DNA of 36,452 nt, from positions 1-36,452 of the IMG/VR virus record IMGVR_UViG_3300040808_000141; one strand, 5' to 3'. This document shows, one piece after another, positions 1 to 8,309 of this stretch (positions are counted from its first letter, which is position 1; each line of letters begins with the position of its first letter). The stretch is from a virus. Made by a program: the position numbers and the translations under genes. The notes beneath the pieces were generated by a model. It made no database searches and was not told the DNA's origin. It worked only from the letters and a program-made list of their open reading frames with translations.

Positions 1-141
1 ATCCCGCCCTCGGCAAGATTCCGCGCCATAACCTCAACTTGAGCAGCTCCAGCCTGTTTTGTGATTTGGGCAGCTGTAGCAGTAGTGTTCTGCAATGCAT
101 CCGGATCAAGGCCCATAGAGGCCCTATAAACGCCTGTTTTG
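1..141. repeat. Terminal overlap of the circular contig (copy 1)
   Basis: Bases 1-141 match 36312-36452 except at one position (T at 127, G at 36438). The portal reading frame is open through both copies, and joining 1 to 36311 restores a full-length portal gene. This is what an assembler leaves when a circular or circularly permuted genome is written as a line. It is too short, and too internal to a gene, to be a convincing genuine terminal repeat. Confidence 0.93.
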
Positions 142-1427
142 GTCTCAATGGAGTCATCCATATACTGGAGAGCTGGAAGCGTCTGAGAGGCCACAAATGG
201 CACTGCAAGCGGCACAATCGCTTGAGGATTCTTCATCCTGACAATGCCGCCAATCTCGTTGTTTAGCACATCATCCATGTTGGCCTGATCTGCAACAACG
301 CCAATCCTTGGATTATTTGTCAATGCCACGTTATCTAGGACACCTCGTAACATTGCCGTGGACGCATCCTGATCATCCATGATGAGATCTGCGATTGACC
401 GACCAAAGAATGCATGTGGCTCGGGATCGACTTCAAACACTGCAAATGGAATATAACCAAATGGCTCGTAATCTAAAAGCTTATATCCGCTACCGCCAAG
501 TGTAAATTTATACAGCTGCGCGACTCCAGTTCCTTCAACATCCATCCGCATATAAGCTTCTGTGATCGCCACAAGTTTCATCGATGGATCTTCTGTATGC
601 TCTTCCTCTTCCATCTGATAGCCACGTCGCTCAAAGTCTTCAGCCTCTGAGTAAGTGTCGCTCGATCCAATGTCATCTAAGTTTGAGATTTCGTCGAAGT
701 CGTATCCCATGTTGACAACATCAGATACGCGCATTTCAGTGCGATGTGCAACGACATAAAAGTCGTCAATAGATCGAGCATTTCTGTCCACCATGAATTC
801 CTCTGGCGGCACAGATTCGACCATTAACTTCCCTTTTTCAGTCTTTCTGCTAATCGTGACAGAATGCTCTGGCATTTCGACTTCCATCCCCATGTCGTCA
901 ATAGAAATTGACATTTCCTGAGAATGTTCAATAACGTCGACATCATCATCGTTAACAATGACAGCAAACTCTTCATCCGTGAGATTAGTATATGAGTACG
1001 TTTCGGCATCGGTATATTTGTCCCAGTAAACTTTAAGAACTCCGGCCTTCTTAACCATCGCGTCATGGAACGCATCATTCAGCAATTTGTAGCCGTTTAG
1101 TTCGTTGAATGCCCAGTGCATGTACTGTGTTGCCTGTTGCGCTACTGCTACGTCCTCCGGGCCTTGAGGCGTGTACTCTACCGACCTGTCGGTTGATAAG
1201 AACACGCGCATGAGACTCGGCTTAATTGATCTAACCGTGTCTCGAACTTTTGTTGCGACGACTTTTGATCGTCCGTCTTCCTCGCCAATATCTACTTCGC
1301 CATCAAAGTATCTTTGAGCCTTGATTCGATCATCAGCAATCTCGCTCTCAATAAAATCGACGGCTTCTTGCACAGCATTTCTAACTATGCCCTCGATTGT
1401 CGATTTATCCATCTTTTCTGGCTTCAT
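1..1427 (-). CDS. Portal protein, N-terminal part (gene continues at 36311)
   Basis: Dodecameric portal at the capsid vertex through which DNA is packaged and ejected. The ATG at 1427 follows AAGG seven bases upstream and starts MKPEKMDKSTIEGIV. The frame runs without a stop to base 1 and continues in the same frame at 36311, ending at 35645. Joined, the gene is 2094 nt, 697 aa, close to P22-type portals (about 725 aa). Recognisable text includes IKPSLMRVFLS near residue 75, the long acidic wing region, and DPEPHAFFGRSIADL before the clip region. It lies directly after the 695-aa ejection-type gene (9-bp gap) in the late transcript. The family call rests on length, motifs and the downstream scaffold and capsid genes. 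The split is only an artefact of where the circle was cut. Confidence 0.9.
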   Translation of the reverse strand, partial: MKPEKMDKSTIEGIVRNAVQEAVDFIESEIADDRIKAQRYFDGEVDIGEEDGRSKVVATKVRDTVRSIKPSLMRVFLSTDRSVEYTPQGPEDVAVAQQATQYMHWAFNELNGYKLLNDAFHDAMVKKAGVLKVYWDKYTDAETYSYTNLTDEEFAVIVNDDDVDVIEHSQEMSISIDDMGMEVEMPEHSVTISRKTEKGKLMVESVPPEEFMVDRNARSIDDFYVVAHRTEMRVSDVVNMGYDFDEISNLDDIGSSDTYSEAEDFERRGYQMEEEEHTEDPSMKLVAITEAYMRMDVEGTGVAQLYKFTLGGSGYKLLDYEPFGYIPFAVFEVDPEPHAFFGRSIADLIMDDQDASTAMLRGVLDNVALTNNPRIGVVADQANMDDVLNNEIGGIVRMKNPQAIVPLAVPFVASQTLPALQYMDDSIETKTGVYRASMGLDPDALQNTTATAAQITKQAGAAQVEVMARNLAEGG

Positions 1428-1436
1428 CTATTTTCC

Positions 1437-3524
1437 TTATTGCATTAAACCAAAAAGGCCAACTGCGGTATCTCTAGGATTCGCAGAAGCTTGTCGTCTC
1501 ACACCGCCAAATGCAGTTCTGACAGTTGCGTTAACTAGATTTTGAAGTTGTCCAAAAGCGCCATCGTCATACAATGCTCTTTTCATTAAGTCGACATTGT
1601 TCTTGTCAGCTAATATTATTCGTGTTACTTCGCCAAGTTGCCTATCAGAGAGACCTTTGTTAAACATACCAATTATTGCTGGAAGAACCGTCGTGAAGTT
1701 CCCGCGCAATGCGTCCGCTATGGCTTGTGTCGGAATTGGCGCCCTAACTAAAGATTGAGCGAGTAATTTATCTTGCGTGTCAGATCCAACACTCATTTTA
1801 GAAATAGATTTTCTAGATTTAGATGCGACTCCAAGATCCTCAAGAACTTTGTCCAACTGTCCTTCTGGAACAATTTTAGATAACAAAGTGTATTGGTTAG
1901 AGCCGGGACTTGATAGCGCAGTTGCTATATCCTGTTTTCCACCAAACTTGTTCTTCAATGATGTAAGTATTGCAAGTCGATAAGCATCCAGCTGCTCTGG
2001 AGATCCAGACTCAGCAAGATCAACCAACTTGTTAACAAAAGACATAACTTCTTCTTGATTCTCTCTACCAAGATCAGTCAAACCTCTCTTGTAAGCTTTT
2101 CCACTATCAATAAACACGCTTGCCCTAGCTCTGGCTTGCTCTAACTCTGGAGCAAATTTATTTAGCTTTGTGACAAACGCATCTCTTCTATCGGCCAAAT
2201 TGTTTGCGGCAGTTGTATTCCCTTTATAAAACTCTGTTATCGCATCATCAAGGCCTCGCTTTATAAGTTCAGCATCTTCGATGGTTGGCCTTCTTGTTAG
2301 TATGATTCTGCCTCGTGAATCAGTTTGAATCCGTCCATTTTTATCTACTTTGAAGAACTTTGATGCCCTAGGATCAGTAGAGTATATGTCTTCTAACTTT
2401 TTTTGAACTGTTCGGTTGCCCTTCATTAATTCTGTTGCGTCGCTCCACAATTCATCCGAAAGTTGTACTGGATTATTGAATACGTCGCCATATGCATCTC
2501 TAACAACTTTAGCTTGATCTGCTTTGCTTGCATTCAGATAATCTACTAAATTGTCATCCATCCTAGATGCTGGTGCTAATGCCGATTGCAGAGATTCCTG
2601 TGCAACTGCCTCCACGTCACGAACTCGGCTAGATGCTGCCCCCTTCTCGTAATCCAAAATGGCTTGCATTCGCCTATTTGCTTCGCCACTTTCCTGTTTT
2701 AGCACCTTCATTATCGCGTTCATGCTCTGATCTTCAGCGAGCAGCTCACCGCGCATAATCTTTGAAACTACTTCATCTGGAGTGAAACCTGTTTTCTCTA
2801 CAATCTCTTGAACTTTTCTTTCGGCAACAGTTCTTCCTTTTACTCCCAAAGCAGACGTCGCCATGTCGTAGAAAAAGTTTGGTATCGCTCCAGCTGTCCT
2901 ACCTAGTACAGATAGCACCGCAGATATACCAGCTCCCATTCCAGCTCCAGCGCCTATCTCAAGGCCAGAATCAAGAAATGGATTTTGGCTTGCGCCGTAA
3001 GTTGCAATACCGCCCTCAAGAGCACCTTTGCCCGCAGTAGGAAGCGCGCCTCTTAGTAAGTTTCCAATTCCAGTCGCCTCTCTACCAACTCGACCAGCTT
3101 GCATAAATTTCTGCCCAACACTAGCTCCTCTTGCTACTCCAGCCGCTTGACCGCCGGGGAGTAAGAATGTTGCAGCCGTAGGCGCAATAGAACCAATCAG
3201 TTCGTATGTAAGCGCCTCGCCCGGATTTGCTCTTTGATAATTCGTAATCTTGCTTCGGATCTCATCTCTGATTGTTTCGTAATCAGTCTCACCGCCCATT
3301 AACTTGTTGTAATTAGAAACAGCGAACGCTTCAAGTTCGTCGCCAAAATTTAACGTCACGCCTTGGGCAAGCATTCTTGCGCGCTGAGGATCATCGCTGC
3401 TCAATGGAACTCTAGAATAATTACCATCAGCTGGCGGCTCTTCTCCGCCATCAAACATTCTCTTAGTGCTCCTTACTGGCGCTTCGTTTGGCGATCCGTA
3501 TTTTCTTTCCCAAGGTTGTGGCAT
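1437..3524 (-). CDS. Large internal virion (ejection-type) protein, 695 aa
   Basis: Function inferred from position and composition: a capsid-internal protein ejected with the DNA, possibly helping it cross the cell envelope. Residues about 1-100 are polar. Residues about 105-225 contain several Gly/Ala-rich weakly hydrophobic stretches (for example IGSIAPTAATFLLPGG and GLEIGAGAGMGAGISAVLSV), as in membrane-active ejection proteins. The rest, about 230-690, is mostly predicted helix with many charged residues. The start is backed by AAGGA six bases upstream. The gene lies between the 639-aa protein and the portal, where podoviruses of this type carry gp16/gp20-like DNA transfer proteins. I see no lysozyme or transglycosylase motif. 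No specific family is recognised, so the role is an inference. Confidence 0.6.
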   Translation of the reverse strand: MPQPWERKYGSPNEAPVRSTKRMFDGGEEPPADGNYSRVPLSSDDPQRARMLAQGVTLNFGDELEAFAVSNYNKLMGGETDYETIRDEIRSKITNYQRANPGEALTYELIGSIAPTAATFLLPGGQAAGVARGASVGQKFMQAGRVGREATGIGNLLRGALPTAGKGALEGGIATYGASQNPFLDSGLEIGAGAGMGAGISAVLSVLGRTAGAIPNFFYDMATSALGVKGRTVAERKVQEIVEKTGFTPDEVVSKIMRGELLAEDQSMNAIMKVLKQESGEANRRMQAILDYEKGAASSRVRDVEAVAQESLQSALAPASRMDDNLVDYLNASKADQAKVVRDAYGDVFNNPVQLSDELWSDATELMKGNRTVQKKLEDIYSTDPRASKFFKVDKNGRIQTDSRGRIILTRRPTIEDAELIKRGLDDAITEFYKGNTTAANNLADRRDAFVTKLNKFAPELEQARARASVFIDSGKAYKRGLTDLGRENQEEVMSFVNKLVDLAESGSPEQLDAYRLAILTSLKNKFGGKQDIATALSSPGSNQYTLLSKIVPEGQLDKVLEDLGVASKSRKSISKMSVGSDTQDKLLAQSLVRAPIPTQAIADALRGNFTTVLPAIIGMFNKGLSDRQLGEVTRIILADKNNVDLMKRALYDDGAFGQLQNLVNATVRTAFGGVRRQASANPRDTAVGLFGLMQ

Positions 3525-3533
3525 CTTTTTTCC

Positions 3534-5453
3534 TTATTCTACAAGTTCCCAACTCTCTTCCAGAGATGGATCACCGCCCTTAAATCTATATTTTTTCCCT
3601 TCCTCACCAGCTACCACTTCTCCAACTTTAGGCGGAGCATAAATTTTTTCATCAGATCCTTCTTTCCCAAATCTTTCTTTTGCTCTATATCTAATGTCTG
3701 GAATCAAAGGTATGTCTGGATCGTAGAATTCTTCTCCTTTTGCTATATCAATGTAGGTATCTACGGCAGATTGATATCCTGACTCTGCTTTTGTATACAA
3801 AGCAGCAGCTCTATTCACAAAGTCTTCTCTTTGAGATGGAATCAGCATTGTTCCTTTTGATGCTTTTTCAATCCATGTTCTAACAAAATTAGGAATGTTG
3901 AACGATTCTCCATCCCTTTCTCTTTGCTGTATGTTATAAAGCCACGCTTTTGCGTCTTGAGCAGTTCTGAATTCGCTTTCTCTAACAACAGAACCCGGAT
4001 CCAACATCTTCATGTAGTTGAATATCAACGCAAGGTCTCCAGCCGCGCTAGGATTCGATGCAGATGCTTCTATCCGTCCAAATGCACTTACTACGCTCTG
4101 GAAATCTTTTGTCGATTGGAGACTGTTAAAACTGTTTCTTAAATCTTTTCTTCTTTCATATTTAGTTTTACTTGGATCCGATGGACTTCCGCCAGAAATT
4201 ACTGAATTGTATTCAGGAGTTCCCGGCGTAAGATTTAACGCTTGCGCGGCCTGCATCCTTGTTCTCATTGCTTCTGTAAGCTTAGTTGCATCGCCAACTT
4301 TAGCAATGTATGTCAACGCATCTTTTGCTTCTAAGCCACCAGTCCTGATCATGTCTGCGATCTCTGGATAATCTTTTGAGAAATACTCAGCAGTTCTCAT
4401 TCCTTGGAATCGCTTCCGATTGCTCTTGATCCTCTCTGCCATAATGACTGGCAGCTGCTGATCTCGCAGTCTAGGATCCCGAAGCGTGTTGAATGCTATC
4501 GCTGCGTTAGCAAAAAAGTTTTGCCATCTATATGGATCTTTCAACGCTCCAGATAGTTGTCTTTTCAACTCATCAGATGCATCGCTACCACCGCCTGATT
4601 GTTTTTCAGCTTGCTCTACCGCTTTAACAATTGTTGCAGCATTATTTGCTTTTTCTTCTTCAGGCTTTTCAGCTTCTACTACTGGATCGATGACTGGCCC
4701 ATCTCCGCCAGCATCGCCACCGCCAGTTCCTACGACTGTTGTTTGACCACCTCCATCGCCTCCGACGATAGATTGACGCATTGGATAATCTAATCTGCCG
4801 TTTGCGCCAGATCGAGGATAGTACGCAGCATCTGTGCCAGTGCCGCTGGCTTGAGACTGATCGACTCCTCCAGCTCCAGCAAATGCAGATCCACCTACTG
4901 CTGTCGGAGAATACGCTGACATTTGGTTGTATACGTTAGGTCGAACGACCATGTTATTCGTATCAACGCCTTGATATCCCTGTGCCGCCATGCTGTTCAT
5001 GTCGTACTGAGGAGAATATGATCTGCCATCTGATGGAGGCATAACAGTTTGTATCGGATTCACAGCGCCAGTCTCTGGCCCAGCTGCCACTGGATATGTC
5101 GCCTCTGCTTGTGGCAATCTCTCAGATCTTTTCTGCATAACTTGTTTGCCGAGACCTTCCAAAAGCCCCGGTAAAGCTTGCATCGCAGATTCGCCAAAAG
5201 ACATCCCAGCACTAGGTTGAGCGTTAGGACTCGATGCTGCTTGGCCTGAGTATTGGAAGTTTGGCTGCAAGTTCCTATCTGGAGAAATTACGCCCTGTTG
5301 ATTTGCTATGTTTGATTTTGGCCCCTGTGGAACTCTGATGGCAGATCTTCCTCCGGGAAGGACTATAATTTCGTCGCTATGAGGAGTTGCCTCGCCTTGC
5401 TCAAAAACGTAATATTGTTCGCCAGTTTGTGCATTCGTTTCGATTGTTGGCAT
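3534..5453 (-). CDS. Internal virion / DNA-transfer-type protein, 639 aa
   Basis: Likely a structural protein carried inside the head. The N-terminal half (to about residue 265) is low complexity, rich in Gly, Ser, Pro, Gln and Tyr, including a Gly-Gly-Asp-rich tract near 230-250. The C-terminal half is helical and carries the stretch LALIFNYMKMLDPGSVVRES near residue 485, a sequence signature I recognise from internal/ejection proteins of many podoviruses. The N-terminus, with TGEQYYVFEQG, looks like a short beta region. The start codon is 3 nt past the stop of the upstream 151-aa gene, so translation is probably coupled. Its place between other ejection-type genes supports the call. The exact role in ejection is inferred. 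Confidence 0.62.
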   Translation of the reverse strand: MPTIETNAQTGEQYYVFEQGEATPHSDEIIVLPGGRSAIRVPQGPKSNIANQQGVISPDRNLQPNFQYSGQAASSPNAQPSAGMSFGESAMQALPGLLEGLGKQVMQKRSERLPQAEATYPVAAGPETGAVNPIQTVMPPSDGRSYSPQYDMNSMAAQGYQGVDTNNMVVRPNVYNQMSAYSPTAVGGSAFAGAGGVDQSQASGTGTDAAYYPRSGANGRLDYPMRQSIVGGDGGGQTTVVGTGGGDAGGDGPVIDPVVEAEKPEEEKANNAATIVKAVEQAEKQSGGGSDASDELKRQLSGALKDPYRWQNFFANAAIAFNTLRDPRLRDQQLPVIMAERIKSNRKRFQGMRTAEYFSKDYPEIADMIRTGGLEAKDALTYIAKVGDATKLTEAMRTRMQAAQALNLTPGTPEYNSVISGGSPSDPSKTKYERRKDLRNSFNSLQSTKDFQSVVSAFGRIEASASNPSAAGDLALIFNYMKMLDPGSVVRESEFRTAQDAKAWLYNIQQRERDGESFNIPNFVRTWIEKASKGTMLIPSQREDFVNRAAALYTKAESGYQSAVDTYIDIAKGEEFYDPDIPLIPDIRYRAKERFGKEGSDEKIYAPPKVGEVVAGEEGKKYRFKGGDPSLEESWELVE

Positions 5454-5455
5454 AT

Positions 5456-5911
5456 TTAAAGTCCAAATAAGTTTCCGCTAAACCTCATTGGCATCGCCTG
5501 TCTAGCAATGCTCCCGATATTTCCTTGTATTCCAAACGCATTGTTTGGCAATCCAATGTTTGGATTCTGTGGGATAGCAGCGCCTCGAATGTAGTTGCTG
5601 CCAAGTAAGTTATCCCTGAACGTAACGCCGGGGCCAGTTGCGCTCTTTATCTTTTCCAGCAGTCCCTGAATGTTCCTTAATCCACCTGAACCTCCAGCAG
5701 CGCCTCCTCCCATTGCTTGCTCCATCGATGGGGCAGCTGGCATAGGCATCGGCATCGATGGCGCCCTTTGAACTGGAGCCACCGCTTGCGGTGGTGTTAT
5801 AGGTGCAGCAACATTAAACGGAACGTATCCAGCAGTTCCGGGAGCCTGATATGCCGACTGAGGCGACATAGAAAGCAGCATTTTTAATCGTTCAAGTTCT
5901 TCTGGCGTCAT
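5456..5911 (-). CDS. Small Pro/Met/Gly-rich virion-associated protein, 151 aa
   Basis: I do not recognise the family. The protein begins with a short helix (MTPEELERLKMLLSMSP), continues with a Pro/Ala/Met-rich linker (about 25-70) that includes a PMPMPMP-type run, has a poly-Gly/Ala spot and ends in a Gly/Asn/Ile-rich tail. Its ATG overlaps the stop of the 254-aa gene (ATGA), so it is translated as part of the same string. Low-complexity, glycine-rich make-up is shared with both neighbours, which suggests a minor structural or ejected component. No enzyme motif is visible. Confidence 0.55.
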   Translation of the reverse strand: MTPEELERLKMLLSMSPQSAYQAPGTAGYVPFNVAAPITPPQAVAPVQRAPSMPMPMPAAPSMEQAMGGGAAGGSGGLRNIQGLLEKIKSATGPGVTFRDNLLGSNYIRGAAIPQNPNIGLPNNAFGIQGNIGSIARQAMPMRFSGNLFGL

Positions 5912-6672
5912 GCTGGAATCCCTGATGCAAGACTTGCAATTGATGAGAGCATTCCAAAGAGGCCCGGACTACTGCTTGTTGTCTGCGTTGTCGTACCGCC
6001 ACCGCCCTGTGGAACTGCGTTGAGTGCGTTTGACACATAACCAATTGTTGATGCCGGAGCGTTTGTGTATCCAGCATATTGCTGTTTAGCCGCATCAATC
6101 AATGCTTGCTGTACGCCCTGTTGCAATGCGCCTTGCTGCATCAAGTTTTGCTGTACTTTTTGGCCCATGCCAAAACCAATGTTCCCGATGTCTGCAAGTT
6201 GACCAGCAGCCGCCAAACGAGCTTGCTGACCAGATAATCCAGACTGAACATTAAATTGATCTGCGGCTAATCTATTTGCGATATCTTGCTGTGCCGCCGA
6301 TTGGGCATTCTGGAACGCTTGCGCTCTAAGTGCTGATGACTGTTGCCCTAAAGTTTCTGTCACGCCTCGACCAAGTTCCGCCTCGGCAATCCCGTGCCTT
6401 GATCCACCAAACGCCCTTGCGGCCTGAGCCTGAGCGCCTAAATTGCCCAATCCTATTTGGGCGTTTCTTAGAACATCAGCGGCCTGTGCGTCAATAACTT
6501 GTTGAGTGTATGGATTCATGTATGGCGCGTAGTCTGTCGTCGCCAACTGCCCAGCCTGTACTTGCTGAGGCCCGTAGAACATGTCCTGTCCAGTAGACAA
6601 TCCAGCGTTTAAAACCGCTGTTGCCGCCGCCTGATTTACGTTTCCAATTCCACCTTGTGGTGCGCCAGCCAT
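5908..6672 (-). CDS. Ala/Gln-rich internal virion protein, 254 aa
   Basis: Predicted long-helical protein rich in Ala, Gln and Gly. It has the phrase AFGGSRHGIAEAELGRG near residues 88-104, common in a family of podoviral capsid-internal or tail-associated proteins encoded next to the tail hub and portal. N-terminal YAPYMNPYTQQVIDA is also typical of that family. The C-terminus is Thr/Ser/Gly-rich and ends in a weakly hydrophobic segment (SSIASLASGIPA). AAGGA lies upstream of the ATG. It sits between the 185-aa MGGGGK-type protein and the 151-aa protein. I infer ejection-complex membership from the neighbourhood; no catalytic motif is seen. Confidence 0.6.
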   Translation of the reverse strand: MAGAPQGGIGNVNQAAATAVLNAGLSTGQDMFYGPQQVQAGQLATTDYAPYMNPYTQQVIDAQAADVLRNAQIGLGNLGAQAQAARAFGGSRHGIAEAELGRGVTETLGQQSSALRAQAFQNAQSAAQQDIANRLAADQFNVQSGLSGQQARLAAAGQLADIGNIGFGMGQKVQQNLMQQGALQQGVQQALIDAAKQQYAGYTNAPASTIGYVSNALNAVPQGGGGTTTQTTSSSPGLFGMLSSIASLASGIPA

Positions 6673-6687
6673 GTTTATTTCCTTTTA

Positions 6688-7245
6688 TTAAGTTCTTCCA
6701 AAATACATTGAAGCGGGCCTATTAAATGTACCTCCGGGTAATCCCCCTTGTATATAATTGCCGCCAGTGTAACTTCCAACCGCACCTAAATATGTTGGTT
6801 GATTATTAACTGGAGCTGGCTCTTCTTTTACCAATGGCTCTGGTTGCGTTCCAGATACTGGATTAACAAAAAGCTTGTTGTACTGTTCAACTTGCCCCGG
6901 TCGTCTTGCCGCTAACTCTGCAACCGCTTGATCGAAAAGATCTCCAGATGAATAAGCCTGAAGGCCGCCTTCATATGTCGTTGGCGCTGGCGTCATGCCT
7001 TGCATTGCTGTCAATGATCCTTGTGGCACTAATCCAAACGCCTCTGCCGCGCCAATGTTTGCATTAAACGCCGCCTGTTGAGTTGGATTGAATGCCGCAA
7101 TGTCTGGGCCATAATATGGCATATAGCCAATTTTTTGAGCAGTTTCTGCTCTAGCAAGATTCCTCAATGCTGGTTGCTTAACCCATTCTGGGATCGTAAC
7201 CGTTGAGGACGTTGTTTGTTTTCCACCTTTACCACCGCCGCCCAT
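6688..7245 (-). CDS. Gly-rich N-terminus virion protein (MGGGGK type), 185 aa
   Basis: Starts MGGGGKGGKQTTSS, a glycine-rich opening seen in many podoviral internal or tail proteins. It continues with IPEWVKQPALRNLARAE and a region containing YGPDIAAFNPTQQAAF, then a Pro-rich linker and a Gly/Tyr/Asn-rich end. A good AAGGAG site lies before the start. It is probably a partner of the 254-aa protein, since the two are adjacent and share composition. I infer a structural or ejection role. No enzyme domain is visible. Confidence 0.58.
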   Translation of the reverse strand: MGGGGKGGKQTTSSTVTIPEWVKQPALRNLARAETAQKIGYMPYYGPDIAAFNPTQQAAFNANIGAAEAFGLVPQGSLTAMQGMTPAPTTYEGGLQAYSSGDLFDQAVAELAARRPGQVEQYNKLFVNPVSGTQPEPLVKEEPAPVNNQPTYLGAVGSYTGGNYIQGGLPGGTFNRPASMYFGRT

Positions 7246-7632
7246 TTAAATCTCCTTTTTCAGCGTCGTGAACTGGAATCCCCAGCCCAATTTGTCTAAT
7301 GCTCTTTCCCATCCCGGTCTGCCAGCAATAGTCATCGCGGTACAGCCATTTGCCTTGGCAAATTGAGCAAATGGCTCATTTAACTCTAAAATTTCATTGA
7401 GTGTACCTCCAGCTAACCAAACGTGAAAGTGTTTTGTTTGCGGATAAATCACAAATTCTGTCACCGCGCAACTATTCTCCAAAGGCCATAGATGATGAGT
7501 TCCTTGCAAAACGCCACGAGCCACATCGTCAAAAGTATGAGTACCGTCCCCGTAAGCAAGAGCATTCTCAATCCAAACACGACACCTGACCAGTTCTTCG
7601 GTGAGACTGTGTTTCGGCTTGTATTCATCCAT
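7246..7632 (-). CDS. GNAT-fold-like phage protein, 128 aa
   Basis: Compact globular protein of a family often found beside podoviral tail and ejection genes. The phrase IENALAYGDGTHTFDDVARG is followed by central strands (VTEFVIYPQTKHFHVWLAGG) and a C-terminal signature NGCTAMTIAGRPGWERALDK. Small size and strand-helix order resemble a minimal acetyltransferase (GNAT) fold. I see no clear acetyl-CoA loop (Q/RxxGxG/A), so catalytic activity is uncertain. Start ATG overlaps the stop of the C1q-like gene (TAATG). It may act in virion assembly or modify a virion protein; that is inference. Confidence 0.6.
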   Translation of the reverse strand: MDEYKPKHSLTEELVRCRVWIENALAYGDGTHTFDDVARGVLQGTHHLWPLENSCAVTEFVIYPQTKHFHVWLAGGTLNEILELNEPFAQFAKANGCTAMTIAGRPGWERALDKLGWGFQFTTLKKEI

Positions 7633-8309
7633 TAACTAATACTCTTAATCATTAAAGTAACCGATGGGACTGCTGGGCAGAATGTCTCTGCGGCGTATGT
7701 TTTCAGCGCTGTATCAAGATCATCGACAGCGAACATTGCCTCTAAATAGTCGTTTGCAGACACATCAAATATTGCGGCTCGCGCAATTGTCTTTGCCTCA
7801 TCATTGTCATGCAATGTAATACGCATTGTAGATCCTGTGACGTCAGTTCCGTTTAATCTTGGCCAGAACCAAAACGTTTTTGCGTTTGCTGACTGAGAAT
7901 TTAACTGTGCCGTGAAGTGAATATAATACTTTCCGGCATTGGCGAATACGATCCTGCTGGTTGGTGAGCCGACCGATATATTCTTTGAATATGCCGTTTG
8001 CCCCCATGTAATCGCAGTTGCGGTATCAACTGTTAACGCGGTCTGATCGCTAAAATCAAGAAATGCGCCATAGCCGTATCCCATGTATTCGTTGTCGCCA
8101 TATGCAAGAGGAATCCACTCGCCATCTAAAGAAACAACTGGATGCTCGATCTCTCGATCCCACATCAACACGGCATCTTCAGCCGCAGAATCTCTGCTCG
8201 TGAGACTTCTCAGGTTTCCACGGGTACGCATCAAGAATGCGTTAAGCCTTTCTCCCCATGTATGCCATTGGCCGCCTACTGGACTTGGCGGTATATCTGG
8301 ACTGCTCAA
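7632..8309 (-). CDS. C1q/TNF-like fibre or decoration protein, 225 aa
   Basis: The N-terminal third is short and polar (SPVGGQWHTWGERLNAFL). The C-terminal about 140 residues read like the C1q/TNF jelly roll found on many phage fibres: a strand ending RIVFANAGKYYIHFTAQLN, then FWFWPRLNGTDVTGSTMRI, then YLEAMFAVDDLDT and a last strand PSVTLMIKSIS. Such domains form trimers at fibre tips or capsid surfaces and bind surface ligands. Start is TTG, whose last bases form the stop of the tail-hub gene (TTGA), so translation is coupled. Position directly after the hub favours a tail-attached fibre over a head decoration. Confidence 0.68.
   Translation of the reverse strand: MSSPDIPPSPVGGQWHTWGERLNAFLMRTRGNLRSLTSRDSAAEDAVLMWDREIEHPVVSLDGEWIPLAYGDNEYMGYGYGAFLDFSDQTALTVDTATAITWGQTAYSKNISVGSPTSRIVFANAGKYYIHFTAQLNSQSANAKTFWFWPRLNGTDVTGSTMRITLHDNDEAKTIARAAIFDVSANDYLEAMFAVDDLDTALKTYAAETFCPAVPSVTLMIKSIS

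Noticed and set aside
1-141. Genuine short direct terminal repeats of a linear phage
   Set aside because: Repeat lies inside the portal gene and restores it when joined, so an assembly overlap of a circular molecule is simpler.
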